A stretch of 64,000 bases of DNA from Peteryoungia aggregata LMG 23059 (GTDB lineage Bacteria > Pseudomonadota > Alphaproteobacteria > Rhizobiales > Rhizobiaceae): the NCBI RefSeq assembly GCF_030814435.1, contig NZ_JAUSUW010000012.1:1-64000 (forward strand). The letters run 5' to 3'. The position numbers were made by a program, and so were the translations under genes. Positions 53,064-63,008 of the stretch are shown here, piece by piece. How positions within the stretch are numbered: position 1 is the first letter of the stretch; each line of letters opens with the position of its first letter. The notes under the pieces are model-generated. The model had not been told where the DNA came from, made no database searches, and was given only the letters and a program-made list of their open reading frames with translations.

Positions 53064-53384
53064 TTAGCCTGCCTTCCGTTTCCTGTACTCCGCCCAACGG
53101 ACGTGGCCCATCTTGATATCGGCCTGTTGTCGCTTCTTGGTGCCACCGGCGAGCAGGATGATCAGCCTGTCTCCATCCTTGCCGAAATAGATGCGGTAAC
53201 CAGGGCCATAGTCGATCCGATACTCCAAGACACCTTCGCCCACGCCCTTGGCATTGGAGAAATTCCCCAGCGACATGCGGGTGATGGACGTCGTGATCTT
53301 CACTGCAGCCATGGGGTCCAGCCCCTCGAACCAGAGCCCGAAGGGACTGCGTCCTTGTTCGTCGAGGAACTCACGGATCTCCAT
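53064..53384 (-). CDS. RelE/HigB-type toxin
   Basis: A 106-residue toxin of the phage-derived Gp49/HigB-like group: EFLDEQGRSPFGLWFEGLDP, GVGEGVLEYRIDYGPGYRIY and the closing FGKDGDRLIILLAGGTKKRQ. The Arg/Tyr/Lys-rich active face fits ribosome-dependent mRNA cleavage. It lies directly upstream of its HTH partner. Its promoter overlaps the terminator region behind glyS. Confidence 0.88.
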   Translation of the reverse strand: MEIREFLDEQGRSPFGLWFEGLDPMAAVKITTSITRMSLGNFSNAKGVGEGVLEYRIDYGPGYRIYFGKDGDRLIILLAGGTKKRQQADIKMGHVRWAEYRKRKAG

Positions 53385-53421
53385 GGGTTTATGGTACCAT
53401 ATAAGCCACCATTCTCAACCG

Positions 53422-53447
53422 AAAAAGACCCCGCCGAAGCGGGGTCT
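53422..53447 (-). terminator. Terminator of glyS
   Basis: AGACCCCGC (53426-53434) and GCGGGGTCT (53439-53447) around CGAA; on the minus strand the stem is followed by TTTTT. It lies 8 bp past the glyS stop. Confidence 0.88.
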
Positions 53448-53454
53448 CACATCA

Positions 53455-55779
53455 TCAAACCGTGATCTTGGAGAAGTCCGCAACCGTGGCTGTCGCCTCG
53501 CGGATGGCCTTCAGAAGGGCGAGGCGGTTGGCGCGGATGGCGGCATCCTCGTCATTGACCAGGACATCCTCGAAGAATTTGTCGACCGGGCCGCGCAGCG
53601 TCGAGAGCGCCTGCATGGCGGAGCGGAAGTCTTCCGATGCCACGGCTTCAGCAGCCGCTTTCGAAGCGGACTGGATTGCGGCGAAGAGCGATTTTTCGGC
53701 ATCGAGGCGCAACAGCGCTTCCGAGACGCCATCGGCGACCACGGTGCCCTTCTTCTCTTCGGCTGATAGCAGCTGGGTGGCGCGCTTGGTGCCGGCGAGC
53801 AGGTTCAGGCCGTCTTCCGAGGTGATGAAGGCGGTGAGCGCCTCGGCCTTGCGGGCGACCATCAGGAGATCGTCGGCCTCGGGCGTCAGCACGGCATCGA
53901 TGATGTCGTGGCGGGCGCCCTGCTCGCGCAGGTAGACCTTTAGGCGGTCGTGGAAGAAGGAGAGGAGGTCGGGAATCGCAGCGTAATTTGAGCCGCTGAT
54001 ACCGTCTGGATTCTGTAGCGTCAGCATCACGCCTTTCTTCATCAGATTCTGCAGTGGGAGACGAATACCTTTCTCCAAAATCATCCGAACCACGCCCAGC
54101 GCCGCACGACGGAGCGCATAGGGGTCCTTCGAACCCGTCGGCTTTTCGTCAATCGCCCAGAAGCCGACGAGCGTGTCGAGTTTGTCGGCGAGAGCAACGG
54201 TCAGGCCGACCTTGTCTTCCGGCAGGCGGTCCGAGGGGCCGTTCGGCTTCCAGTGGTCTTCGATGGCGGCGGCAACGGAGGCGTCTTCGCCCTGTAAGAG
54301 CGCATATTTGCGGCCCATGGCGCCCTGGAGTTCGGGGAATTCGCCGACGGCTTCGGTGCGCAGGTCGGCCTTGGCGAGCACCACGGCGCGGTCGACGAGG
54401 GCAGCATCTGCGCCGACGATCGGCGCCAGCACCTTGGCGAGTTCGCGGATGCGCGCGACGCGCTCGCCTTGCGTTCCGAGCTTGGCGTGGAAGGTGACGT
54501 TCAGCGCATCGAGCTTGGCCATGCGCTGGTCGAGCGGCTTCTTGAGGTCGAGGTCGAACTTGGCAGCCGAGGCCTTCAGCGTATCGAGGTCCGGCAGGTC
54601 GCCCTGGTCGCGCTTCCAGAAGTGGAGCGCATCCGACAGGCGGGCGCGCACGACCTTGCCATTGCCATGCATGATCTCGCGGCCGCCATCGGTGGCCTGG
54701 ATGTTAGAGATCAGGATGAAATGGTTGGAGAGCACACCCTCCCCTTGAGGGGGAGGGTCGGACCGAAGGGCCGGGGTGGGGTGACCCACTGCCGTCGAGG
54801 CGTCACCCCCACCCGCGCTTTCCGCGCGACCTCCCCCCTCAAGGGGGAGGTGGGTGGCCTGCGGGCGCACGACAAAGCATTTCTGGTTGGTCTTGATCGT
54901 CAGCCGGATGATCTCGGCCGGGATCGAGAGGTAATCCTCTTCAAATGTGCCGAGCAGAACCTGGGGCCATTCGACCAGGCCGGAGACTTCCTCCAGCAGG
55001 CCCTCGTCCTCGACCAGATCCAGCCCATTGGCAAAGGCAATGTCGCGGGCGTCGTGCAGGATCATGTCCTTGCGGCGCTCGGCATCGAGGATGACCTTGG
55101 CGCGCTCGAGGCTCGAGACATAATCGTCGAAGCGCTTGACGGTGATGGCGTCGGGCGCGTGGAAGCGGTGGCCATAGGTGACGTTGCCGGCCACGATGCC
55201 ATCGATCTCGAAGGGGATGACCTGGACCTCGTCATGCTCGGGGCCGAAGGTGCAGACGATGGACTGCAGCGGGCGCACCCAGCGCAGGCTTTCCATGCCC
55301 TTGCCCTCGATGCCGCCATAGCCCGAGCCCTTGGGCATGGAGGCAAAGCCTGATCGCATCGACTTCGGCCAGGGGAAGGCCCTGATGATGCCGGGCATGA
55401 CATCGGCGATGATTTCTTCCGCAGCCCGACCGGGCTTTTCCAGATAGGCGACGTAGAAATCGCCCTTCTTCGGATCTGTCTTGATGATCGCCTGATCAAT
55501 TGAGGTGAGGCCGGCGCCACGCAGGAAGCCGTCGATCGCACCTTGGGGGGCGGAGATGCTTGGGCCCTTCTTCTCTTCCTTGATATCGGCCGAGCGGGCG
55601 GTGAGGCCGCGGATATCGAGCGTCAGGCGGCGCGGCGTCCAGTACTCGCGCGCACCCTCATAGGTCAGGCCCGCATCGACAAGCGCATCGGTGACCATCT
55701 TCTTCAGATCGCCAGCCGCCTTGCGCTGCATGCGGGCGGGGATTTCTTCGGAGCGGAGTTCGAGCAGGAGATCGGGCAT
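53455..55779 (-). CDS. glyS: Glycyl-tRNA synthetase beta subunit, with repeat-encoded insert
   Basis: The tRNA-recognition/editing subunit of the alpha2beta2 glycyl-tRNA synthetase. The protein, from [18 protein letters not shown], has 774 residues, longer than the usual roughly 690-740. The extra length is explained by about 40 residues near 308-348, encoded by an in-frame palindromic repeat (54736-54853) between ...KCFVVRPQA and [15 protein letters not shown], which are contiguous in homologues. The rest is normal: TRVTLAVKA-type core, [16 protein letters not shown] segment ([16 protein letters not shown]) and the C-terminal anticodon-binding part. glyQ lies 7.7 kb upstream at the window edge. 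A terminator follows. Confidence 0.95.
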   Translation of the reverse strand: MPDLLLELRSEEIPARMQRKAAGDLKKMVTDALVDAGLTYEGAREYWTPRRLTLDIRGLTARSADIKEEKKGPSISAPQGAIDGFLRGAGLTSIDQAIIKTDPKKGDFYVAYLEKPGRAAEEIIADVMPGIIRAFPWPKSMRSGFASMPKGSGYGGIEGKGMESLRWVRPLQSIVCTFGPEHDEVQVIPFEIDGIVAGNVTYGHRFHAPDAITVKRFDDYVSSLERAKVILDAERRKDMILHDARDIAFANGLDLVEDEGLLEEVSGLVEWPQVLLGTFEEDYLSIPAEIIRLTIKTNQKCFVVRPQATHLPLEGGGRAESAGGGDASTAVGHPTPALRSDPPPQGEGVLSNHFILISNIQATDGGREIMHGNGKVVRARLSDALHFWKRDQGDLPDLDTLKASAAKFDLDLKKPLDQRMAKLDALNVTFHAKLGTQGERVARIRELAKVLAPIVGADAALVDRAVVLAKADLRTEAVGEFPELQGAMGRKYALLQGEDASVAAAIEDHWKPNGPSDRLPEDKVGLTVALADKLDTLVGFWAIDEKPTGSKDPYALRRAALGVVRMILEKGIRLPLQNLMKKGVMLTLQNPDGISGSNYAAIPDLLSFFHDRLKVYLREQGARHDIIDAVLTPEADDLLMVARKAEALTAFITSEDGLNLLAGTKRATQLLSAEEKKGTVVADGVSEALLRLDAEKSLFAAIQSASKAAAEAVASEDFRSAMQALSTLRGPVDKFFEDVLVNDEDAAIRANRLALLKAIREATATVADFSKITV
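54736..54853. repeat. Palindromic repeat inside glyS coding sequence
   Basis: Two mirrored halves: hairpin ACCCTCCCC..GGGGAGGGT (54736-54758) with GGGGTGGGGTGAC, a short spacer, then GTCACCCCCACCC and hairpin ACCTCCCCC..GGGGGAGGT (54829-54851). The right half (54802-54853) is nearly identical to the intergenic copy at 3473-3523. It keeps the glyS frame open and is translated as a Gly/Pro/Ser-rich insert. Confidence 0.85.
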
Positions 55780-55875
55780 CGGGTCTGACTTTTTGAGCTG
55801 TTGCAAAGGGCTGCGGCGGACTTAGCAAGCCGCGCGGTAAAAGTCATCCATGGATGCGTGTAAAATGGCGGGGGA

Positions 55876-56181
55876 TCAGGCGGCGGTGAGGTCGGTTCGG
55901 ACAGGAATGGTAGCAAGCTCGGAGGCTTTAGCCTTCGCTTCCGTCTTCAGGTCGTAGCTGGTCTGAAGGTTCATCCAGAACTGCGGCGACATGTCGAAAT
56001 ACCGGGCAAGGCGCAGCGCCGTGTCGGGCGTCAAGGAAGTCTGTTCTGCGACCAGACGCTCGATCCGGGTGCGTGGCACGTTCAAGAGGCGCGCAAGGGC
56101 GCCAGCGCTCAGGCCCATGGGCTCCAGAAACTCGCCGCGCAGAATTTCACCGGGATGGACGGGCGGCAGGACGATAGTCAT
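55876..56181 (-). CDS. higA: HigA-family antitoxin
   Basis: A 101-residue XRE-type antitoxin: start MTIVLPPVHPGEILRGEFL, HTH GLSAGALARLLNVPRTRIER then LVAEQTSLTPDTALRLARYF, and FWMNLQTSYDLKTEAK, the classic HigA/VapI signature. It follows the toxin gene by 14 bp, the higB-higA order. The frame opens to 56262. Confidence 0.95.
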   Translation of the reverse strand: MTIVLPPVHPGEILRGEFLEPMGLSAGALARLLNVPRTRIERLVAEQTSLTPDTALRLARYFDMSPQFWMNLQTSYDLKTEAKAKASELATIPVRTDLTAA

Positions 56182-56195
56182 GGCATGTCTCCTTC

Positions 56196-56477
56196 TCAGT
56201 GGTAGTCGACGATCTCGACCTGATCGGCACCGTTGTCGGACCAGACGAAGCAGATCCGCCATTGATCGTTGATCCGGATCGAATGTTGCCCATCCCGGTC
56301 GCCCTTCAAAGCTTCCAGCCGGTTACCGGGTGGGCGCATCAGATCTGTCAGGGAGGTGGCATTGTCGATCAGCGTCAACTTGACGACCGCACGCCTGAGA
56401 AGATCTGCAGGGAAGCCCTTCGGAGCTTTCCCAGAGGCCACAGTCTCCGTCATTGCACTCGCATAAGACCGGATCAT
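56196..56477 (-). CDS. higB: HigB-family toxin
   Basis: A 93-residue RelE-superfamily mRNA interferase: VVKLTLIDNATSLTDLMRPP, NRLEALKGDRDGQHSIRIND then QWRICFVWSDNGADQVEIVD YH-type end. The RIxxQWRICF segment is the HigB hallmark. It is first in the pair; a palindromic operator lies 22 bp upstream. Confidence 0.95.
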   Translation of the reverse strand: MIRSYASAMTETVASGKAPKGFPADLLRRAVVKLTLIDNATSLTDLMRPPGNRLEALKGDRDGQHSIRINDQWRICFVWSDNGADQVEIVDYH

Positions 56478-56499
56478 GTCACGCCTCCGAGATCACAGA

Positions 56500-56518
56500 T
56501 GTATCATCACACGATACA
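56500..56518 (-). promoter_or_regulatory. higBA operator
   Basis: TGTATC-ATCACAC-GATACA is a perfect 6-bp inverted repeat, 22 bp upstream of higB. HigA usually represses from such sites. Confidence 0.6.
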
Positions 56519-56529
56519 ATTGTCGAGGC

Positions 56530-58464
56530 CTACCACCCTCCCCCGCCACCGCCACCGCCGCCGCCGCCGGAGGAGCCGCCGGAGAAGCCTGAGGAGGACG
56601 AGGAACTGGAAGGGGGCGGTGTCGGGATGGTGGAGGCAATCGTCGAGGCCATGGAGGAGGAGAAACCGCCGATGCGACCGCCAAAGCCGCCGGGGTTGCT
56701 GCCGTGGTACCAGCCGGGGCTATAGGCGCTGGCTGCGGCACCGGCAGCGGCGGTGGCGAGCCAGGTCTCGAAGGTTTCGGACCAAGGCTTTTCGACGCCG
56801 AGGGCGACGGCATAAGGCAGGAGCTTTTCGAAATGGCTGGGCGACATCTTTGGCGCGCCGGCCATGTTCATGCGGTCCTTTTCCGCCAGCGTCAGATAGA
56901 TGCGCAGACCCTCGATGCCATCCATCAGCTTACGGCCGAGCGGGGTCGGGGCGCCCATGAGGTAGAAGAAGAGCAGGTTCACCAGGAGGATGCCGCCGAA
57001 GGCGATGAGGACGGGGATCTGGTGGGTGGATTCGAGATCCATCCACATAGAGATCAGCATCAGCGCCATGGTCGATAGGGCGACGAAGCCGATGAGGGCA
57101 AGCGCAACAATGGCGATGATCTTGCTGAACAGCGAGCGTCCCTTTCGCAGGCTGCGTCCCAGCCCGATCGTGAAGGTGCCGAAGAAGACCGAGAAAAAGG
57201 TCGGCACGAAGATCAGCGCATAGATGTCCTCGCTCAGGTCGCCAAAGATGAAGAGTGATGCGATGACGGCGATCGAGAGGCCGATGCCGAGCGAGGTATA
57301 GCCGGCATTGCCTTTGTAATACTTGTTCCGGTGCTCCTTTTCGATGGCTTGGCGGAAGCGATTGCCGACAGTCTCGACCTTCTTTCCGTTGGCCTTGTCG
57401 ATGACGAGCGCGTCGCCTTCAGAGGGGATTTCCGCCATGAGGGCTGCTTCACCGGCCTGAAGCTTGCCTTCCACCGGCTTCTTCGTTCGTCGGATGGTGA
57501 TGCTGCTGTCGAGATCGTCAAGTTCGACATAACCGCCGACCGCAAGATTGAGCGCGGCGGCGGAGAGTGCGGTCCAGCCGGCACCGGAGAAGCCGGTGTT
57601 GTCGATGTAGTTGACCAGCGCCGGCGAAATGCCTTCCGGCGGATCCCAGCGGGGGACGACGACGCCCTTGGGCGGGTCGCGGCCGACGGCGACCCAAGAG
57701 CGCAGGTAATAGAGGAAGATGACGGCCAGCCCGCCGAAGCCGATGATCGTGTTGAGGTTGTCGCGGATGAACCACCAGGTGCTGTCTTCCGACGAGGGTG
57801 CCGCGACGAGGCCCTTGTCGAAGGCGAGCACGATGGTCAGGCCTTCGCCAGGGCCGAGTGGCTGCGTGGTCTGAAACTCAAGGCCATCCGATCCAGGGAC
57901 CTCGCGGGCATTCTGAGCCTGCGAGCCAGCAGGCCCGGTGAAGAAGGTGGTCTTTGTCGGGACCGCGTCGCCAGGCAGCGAGACCGAGGCACTGGCCTGT
58001 TCGATCGGGAAGAGCCAGCCATTGCCCGTGACGTTCCAGTAGAGTTCATCGTGGTCGTCGAAATAGCGGATCTGGCGGCCGGTGCGGTAGGTGATGGTGT
58101 AGGTGTATTCACCCGGCTGCAGGAAGACGTCGCCCGAACCGGCATAGATGCGAATGCCACCCGTCACGGATTCGGTGTGATTGGCCTCCGGCTCACCATC
58201 GCGCTCCACCGAAATCAGTTCGAAATCGACCTTCTGGCGAAAGCCGCGCGCATCCTGGGCATAGAGCGGGAAATCGCGGAAGATGCCGCGCTGGATCCTG
58301 TCACCCTCGGCATTGACGGTGATCGTTTCCGCCACCTCGATCGAGGCATCGGGAAAGACGGTGATGTCGGCGTGGTAATCGCGAATGACTTCCTCAGCCT
58401 GCGCGCCGCATGCCATCCAGAGAACAAGAAGGAAAGCGGAGCACAGGCGGAGGAGAGACATCAT
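56530..58464 (-). CDS. DUF2207 membrane protein with Gly-rich tail
   Basis: A 644-residue membrane protein. Signal peptide about 1-22 ([11 protein letters not shown]), then an extracytoplasmic DUF2207 beta domain (about 25-250: [31 protein letters not shown]). A membrane helix near 265 ([14 protein letters not shown]), a soluble segment, three more helices near 410-520 and a Ser/Gly-rich end with an 11-Gly run before the final Trp follow. DUF2207 proteins commonly occur with LemA, as here: lemA-aroA-DUF2207 are on one strand. Its ATG overlaps the aroA stop by 4 bp. Function unknown; a cell-envelope role is assumed. Confidence 0.87.
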   Translation of the reverse strand: MMSLLRLCSAFLLVLWMACGAQAEEVIRDYHADITVFPDASIEVAETITVNAEGDRIQRGIFRDFPLYAQDARGFRQKVDFELISVERDGEPEANHTESVTGGIRIYAGSGDVFLQPGEYTYTITYRTGRQIRYFDDHDELYWNVTGNGWLFPIEQASASVSLPGDAVPTKTTFFTGPAGSQAQNAREVPGSDGLEFQTTQPLGPGEGLTIVLAFDKGLVAAPSSEDSTWWFIRDNLNTIIGFGGLAVIFLYYLRSWVAVGRDPPKGVVVPRWDPPEGISPALVNYIDNTGFSGAGWTALSAAALNLAVGGYVELDDLDSSITIRRTKKPVEGKLQAGEAALMAEIPSEGDALVIDKANGKKVETVGNRFRQAIEKEHRNKYYKGNAGYTSLGIGLSIAVIASLFIFGDLSEDIYALIFVPTFFSVFFGTFTIGLGRSLRKGRSLFSKIIAIVALALIGFVALSTMALMLISMWMDLESTHQIPVLIAFGGILLVNLLFFYLMGAPTPLGRKLMDGIEGLRIYLTLAEKDRMNMAGAPKMSPSHFEKLLPYAVALGVEKPWSETFETWLATAAAGAAASAYSPGWYHGSNPGGFGGRIGGFSSSMASTIASTIPTPPPSSSSSSSGFSGGSSGGGGGGGGGGGW

Positions 58465-59726
58465 TTCGGATCGTTCCTGACGAGGTCGACGCCGAGCGAG
58501 GTGAGTGCATCCCAGTAGCCGGGATAGGTCTTGGCCACGCAGCCGGGGTCGAGAATGGTGATGTCGCGGATCTTCAGGCCCGCAAGCGCAAAGCTCATGG
58601 CGATGCGGTGATCGGCGAAGGTGTCGATTGAAGCTGGCAACGACTGGCCTGCGAGCGAGGGGTCGGAGAAAACGAGCAGATCGTCGCCCTCTTCCTTGGC
58701 CAGGCCCTCGCGGATGTTGTTGAGACCGGTCGAGACGGCGCGAATGCGGTCGCATTCCTTGACGCGCAGGTTCTCGATGCCGACGAAACGCACCGGCGTC
58801 TCGTTGAAGGCGGCGAGCACGGCAATGGTCGGGATCGCGTCCTGCATCTGGCTGCCGTCGATGACGGCAGGCATGTTGGGGAACTGCGCGATCACGTCAT
58901 AGGCCTTGGCATCCGGCTGGGTGAAAGCGGCGGAGGCAGTGCCGATGTCGATCTGCCCCTTGGTCAGCACTTCCGCGCCCCAGAGATAGGTGGCCGCAGA
59001 CGCATCCGGCTCGATGTGGAAATCGGTTGCGGTATAGCCGGTCGGCTCGATGACCCAGGACGAGGGTGTCGGCTGCTCGACCCTGGCGCCGAAGGCGCGC
59101 ATGGCCGACAGTGTCAGGTCGATGTAACCGCGGGCGCCGATATCGGCACCGGCAAGCTCGATGGTGAACGGCTCGGAACCGCAGGCCGCTGCCATCTGGA
59201 GGGCCGAGACATACTGGCTCGACAGGCCGGCATCGATGACGACGTGGTTCTTCTTGAAGGCACCCTTGGCGTCGATCGCGACCGGCGGGCAACCCGATGG
59301 GGCGGCGATGGCGACGCCGAGCGACTGCAGGGCCTCGACCAGCGGCTTGATCGGGCGCTTGCGCATATGCTCGTCGCCATCGACGACGTAACGGCCCTGG
59401 CCAAGTGCCAGAGCTGCGGTGAGGAAGCGGGTTGCCGTGCCGGCATTGCCGAGGAAAAGCGGGGCGGAAGGCGCTTTGAGTTCGCCAGAGCTCGTCACCA
59501 CGAAGGTCGTCGCATCCGGCTCCTCGACGGTCACGCCCATCTGACGGAGCGCTTCCGCCATGTAACGGGTGTCATCGCTTTTCAGCGCGCCGGTCAGGCG
59601 GCTGGTGCCTTTCGCCAGACCTGCCAAAAGCAGGGCGCGGTTGGTGATGGATTTCGAACCCGGAGGGCTCACCTTGCCGGTCAGGGCATGGGCGGGCGGA
59701 AGGATGGTCACACTGTCAGTCGTCAT
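58461..59726 (-). CDS. aroA: EPSP synthase, class I-like
   Basis: Catalyses EPSP formation from shikimate-3-phosphate and PEP. 421 residues. PEP/S3P-site motifs: [20 protein letters not shown] near residue 21, [19 protein letters not shown] near 90, and [20 protein letters not shown] near 380. The GSKSxxNR form is that of the class I enzymes; the class II enzyme usual in Rhizobiaceae (the CP4 type) has GDKSISHR. The gene lies between lemA and DUF2207 rather than with cmk/rpsA. It may be a second, acquired EPSP synthase; whether the genome also has the class II gene cannot be seen. Confidence 0.92.
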   Translation of the reverse strand: MTTDSVTILPPAHALTGKVSPPGSKSITNRALLLAGLAKGTSRLTGALKSDDTRYMAEALRQMGVTVEEPDATTFVVTSSGELKAPSAPLFLGNAGTATRFLTAALALGQGRYVVDGDEHMRKRPIKPLVEALQSLGVAIAAPSGCPPVAIDAKGAFKKNHVVIDAGLSSQYVSALQMAAACGSEPFTIELAGADIGARGYIDLTLSAMRAFGARVEQPTPSSWVIEPTGYTATDFHIEPDASAATYLWGAEVLTKGQIDIGTASAAFTQPDAKAYDVIAQFPNMPAVIDGSQMQDAIPTIAVLAAFNETPVRFVGIENLRVKECDRIRAVSTGLNNIREGLAKEEGDDLLVFSDPSLAGQSLPASIDTFADHRIAMSFALAGLKIRDITILDPGCVAKTYPGYWDALTSLGVDLVRNDPK

Positions 59727-59762
59727 GATCCCGGTCTCTGCTGTCGCGTCCTTGCGTGGACG

Positions 59763-60314
59763 TCAGAACTTGACCGTCGGTACCGCACGGTCGGCCTCGT
59801 TGGCAATCTCGAAATAGGGTTTCTTCGAGAAGCCGAACTGGCCGGCAACGAGGTTGTTGGGGAAGCTCTCGACCTTGACGTTCAGATCACGGGCCGCGCC
59901 ATTGTAATAGCGGCGCGACATCTGGATCTCGCCTTCGACGGTTTCCAGCGACTTCTGCAGCTCAAGGAAGTTCTCGTTGGCCTTCAGGTCCGGATAGGCT
60001 TCGGCGAGCGCAATGATCTTGCCGAGCGCTGCCCCCAGCAGGCCTTCGGCTGCTGCACGGCCCGCGACATCTCCCGCCGGCACGGCCTGGGCCTTGTTGC
60101 GCAGCTCGACGACGCTTTCGAGCGTGCCCTTTTCATGGCCGGCATAACCCTTCACGGTCTCGATCAGGTTGGGGATGAGATCAGCGCGGCGCTTCAGCTG
60201 CACATCGATGCCCGACCAGGCTTCCTCGGCCATCTGCCGGGCCTTGACCAGGCCGTTGTAGACGAAGACGAGATAAGCGCCGATGGCGGCGAGAATGGCC
60301 AGTGTCGTGAACAT
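59763..60314 (-). CDS. lemA: LemA family protein
   Basis: A 183-residue membrane-anchored protein: one N-terminal helix (LAILAAIGAYLVFVYNGLV), then a long helical bundle with EEAWSGIDVQLKRRADLIPN, LIETVKGYAGHEK and SRRYYNGAARDLNVKVESFP. The length and order are typical. LemA function is unclear; it is often coupled to DUF2207 or TPM-domain proteins, and here DUF2207 is two genes downstream. First gene of lemA-aroA-DUF2207. Confidence 0.95.
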   Translation of the reverse strand: MFTTLAILAAIGAYLVFVYNGLVKARQMAEEAWSGIDVQLKRRADLIPNLIETVKGYAGHEKGTLESVVELRNKAQAVPAGDVAGRAAAEGLLGAALGKIIALAEAYPDLKANENFLELQKSLETVEGEIQMSRRYYNGAARDLNVKVESFPNNLVAGQFGFSKKPYFEIANEADRAVPTVKF

Positions 60315-60479
60315 GGATAGCGGGCTCCCAGCATAATTCGCGGCACGTTAGCGGTTCATCACGTGAAAGTCATGATCCAAGTTGCACCCGATCGACACCG
60401 AAAGCGTGCGGGAATGATACGCCGGATGGTTCAAATTGAGGGAAACCGTGAACCGCTCCGTTAATCGGTGACCGCTAAT

Positions 60480-62528
60480 ATGGAGGCTCAAGAGGTTTTG
60501 CAGCGGAGCTGTCGCATGCAAGCAACGACCTGGAATAACCTGCCCCTGTGGGCGATCCTCGCAAGCCGCGACATGCTCAAGGCGGCGATCCCCGAACGCC
60601 GGCTTAGCGAGACGCTGAAGGACATGCTCACGGTCCTGACCTCATTGCCGCAGCTGGACCTTTCCAACATCGCGGCCATCTACATCCGCGAGCCGAAGCA
60701 GGACCGGCAGCGGCTCTTTCACCACAACGCGGCAGACCAAATGGAGTTGCCGCTCGACCTGCCGCCGGGCGCGCGCATGCCGGAATGTATTGCGGAGCGG
60801 GAAGACCTCATTCCCTACTGGATACCAATCTCGGGCGTGGGCGACCCAGATTTCGGCACGGCCGTCTTTTTCAGTCGCAGCGAAAGACCCATCAACATGG
60901 AGAGCCTGTCGGCGCTCCGCCTGCTTGCGCAGGAGCTCGGTCCCGTCATCCAGCAACGCAATGGCTGTGCGGCCTCGCTCATCGACATGGTCGAGCTGTC
61001 AACTGACGAGATCTACATCTTCGAGCCGCAACGTTTCACGATCAACCGAACAAACGCGACCGCGAGCGTGCGGACAGGCTACTCCGCCGAAGCGCTCGCC
61101 GGCATGACACCCGCTTCGCTGAAGGTCGGGCTTTCGGAACTGGACTACCGCACCAAGCTCATGCCGCTTGTCGACGGCAGCGCCCGCAGCGTGACCTTCG
61201 ATGCAATCCAGCGGCGCCGGAACGGGACGGTCTATCCGGTCAAGGTGCATGTCTGGCGCATTCGCGGCCCGTCCTCCGACCTCTTCGCGGAGGTCGCGAT
61301 CGCAACCGCCGACCAGCGCAAGGCCTTCGGGCTTCTGGAGCAGGTGTTCGATGCCATACCCGGTGGAATCGGCGTTTTCGACAACCGCTCGCGCCTGCTG
61401 ATGGCGAACCGCCGGCTCTACGACCTGATGAACATTCCGCCGGAGATGTTCCCGCCGGGTTCCAAGTTCGAGGATATCCTGCGCTACAATGCCAGCCGCG
61501 GCGAATGGGGCGATGGCGACGCCGAGGCGATGGTGCGGGAGCGGGTCGAACAGGCAGCCCTTGGCCTGCCCTACAGCTTCGAACGCGAACGCAAGAGCGG
61601 CAAGGTGCTGGCGGTCCGCTCCGAGCCGCTGTCGAACGGCGGCTATGTGCTGAGTTATACAGATATCACGCTGCGCAAGCGGGCAGAAAAGGAGCTTATC
61701 CGCAACCGCGACGAGCTGGAAAAGACCGTACGCCACCGTACAGCAGAGATCGCAGCCCAGGCGGCGGCGCTTGAAGAGGCGCTGCAGCAGGAAAAGAACA
61801 TCAACGCCATGCAGCGGCAGTTCGTGGCGATGACCAGCCACGAGTTCCGCACACCGCTCGCCATCATCGATGGGGCGGCCCAGCGCATCCAGCGCAAAAA
61901 GGGAGAAATGGAAACGCGCTTTCTTTCCGACAAAACACAGCAGATCCGTTCGGCCGTGGCGCGCATGGTGGAACTGATGGAGAGCTTCCTGTCGGCCGGG
62001 CGGATCGACACCGGCAAGATCGAGCTTTCGCTGGTGGATTGCGCCGTCAACAAGCTGATCGAGCAGGCCATCAAACGGCAGAAGCTATCCTCCCAGCATC
62101 ACCGTTTCGATGCCGAAATCGAGGCGTTGCCGCCGGTCATCCGCTGTGACGCGCTGGCGATATCGCAGGTGCTGACCAACCTTTTGTCCAACGCGGTCAA
62201 ATATGCACCGCGCGCGCCTGACATCACCATTCGCGGTTGGGAGGAGGATGGTTTCGTCTTCCTCTCCGTCAAGGACGAAGGCGTCGGCATCGACGCTGAG
62301 GACGTGCCGAAGCTCTTCCAGCCCTATTTCCGCGCCCGCACCTCAACCGGCATCGCCGGCACGGGGATCGGCCTGTCGCTCGTCAAGCAGATCGTCACCC
62401 TGCACGATGGGGACATCTTCGTCGAAAGCGAACGCGGCAAGGGCACCTGCTTTACACTCGTGCTGCCGGTCCAGGGACCGGCGGCGCGCGAGACAACCGA
62501 CATGGCGCCGGAAGTCAGCGCCGCTTGA
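60480..62528 (+). CDS. PAS-domain sensor histidine kinase
   Basis: A soluble, 682-residue histidine kinase from ATG 60480; a GTG at 60468 is possible. Layout: a GAF-like region (about 20-160), a first PAS (about 165-290), a PAS-7-like second PAS (about 295-410, VFDAIPGGIGVFDNRSRLLM), a coiled coil, HisKA with phosphorylatable His454 in MTSHEFRTPLAI, and HATPase_c with SNAVKYAP, DEGVGI and GTGIGLSLVKQI. No membrane helix is seen, so it senses a cytoplasmic signal. The receiver protein 26 bp downstream is its likely partner. Confidence 0.92.
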   Translation: MEAQEVLQRSCRMQATTWNNLPLWAILASRDMLKAAIPERRLSETLKDMLTVLTSLPQLDLSNIAAIYIREPKQDRQRLFHHNAADQMELPLDLPPGARMPECIAEREDLIPYWIPISGVGDPDFGTAVFFSRSERPINMESLSALRLLAQELGPVIQQRNGCAASLIDMVELSTDEIYIFEPQRFTINRTNATASVRTGYSAEALAGMTPASLKVGLSELDYRTKLMPLVDGSARSVTFDAIQRRRNGTVYPVKVHVWRIRGPSSDLFAEVAIATADQRKAFGLLEQVFDAIPGGIGVFDNRSRLLMANRRLYDLMNIPPEMFPPGSKFEDILRYNASRGEWGDGDAEAMVRERVEQAALGLPYSFERERKSGKVLAVRSEPLSNGGYVLSYTDITLRKRAEKELIRNRDELEKTVRHRTAEIAAQAAALEEALQQEKNINAMQRQFVAMTSHEFRTPLAIIDGAAQRIQRKKGEMETRFLSDKTQQIRSAVARMVELMESFLSAGRIDTGKIELSLVDCAVNKLIEQAIKRQKLSSQHHRFDAEIEALPPVIRCDALAISQVLTNLLSNAVKYAPRAPDITIRGWEEDGFVFLSVKDEGVGIDAEDVPKLFQPYFRARTSTGIAGTGIGLSLVKQIVTLHDGDIFVESERGKGTCFTLVLPVQGPAARETTDMAPEVSAA

Positions 62529-62554
62529 ACCATTGGCCAGAAAAGGAGAATTCC

Positions 62555-62956
62555 ATGATCACCGTGCTTTGCGTCGAAGACGAAAGAGACGTCCGGGAAC
62601 TGATCGTTGAGGAACTGGAGGATGCCGGAATTCGCGTGCTGCAGGCCGAAAACGGCAAAGAGGGCCTCGACAAGATCCTGTCCCATAGGCCCGACATCGT
62701 GATCTCCGACATCACCATGCCGGAGATGGACGGGATCGCGATGCTCGGCGAGTTGCAGATCAACCATCCGCAATTCGCCAACATGCCCTTCCTCTTCCTC
62801 ACGGCGCTCGCCGACCGGGAAAAGATGATCGAGGGACTGGGCGCCGGTGCCGAGAGCTATCTGACCAAGCCGATCGACTTCGACGTGCTGATGGCGAAAA
62901 TCCACGGACTTGTGGTCAGGATCGAGAACCGGGTGGCGGCGGGGCTGGAATTTTAG
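62555..62956 (+). CDS. Single-domain response regulator
   Basis: A 133-residue stand-alone receiver: acidic pocket in LCVEDERDVREL, phospho-acceptor Asp52 in VISDITMPEMDG, Thr/Ser switch FLFLTALAD, Lys in SYLTKPIDFDVL. It has no output domain, so it must act by protein contact or as a phosphate relay. Start MITVLCVED with AAAAGGAGA upstream. Likely co-transcribed with the kinase gene before it. Confidence 0.93.
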   Translation: MITVLCVEDERDVRELIVEELEDAGIRVLQAENGKEGLDKILSHRPDIVISDITMPEMDGIAMLGELQINHPQFANMPFLFLTALADREKMIEGLGAGAESYLTKPIDFDVLMAKIHGLVVRIENRVAAGLEF

Positions 62957-63008
62957 GGCGACAACTTTCGGCGCGCATCAACCATCGGACAATGCGCGCC
63001 CGTGTGCG

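Noticed and set aside
56530..56580. A run of Gly codons (CCGCC repeats) as a microsatellite or assembly error
   Set aside because: DUF2207 proteins of this type often end in a Gly run before a terminal Trp, so it is ordinary coding sequence.
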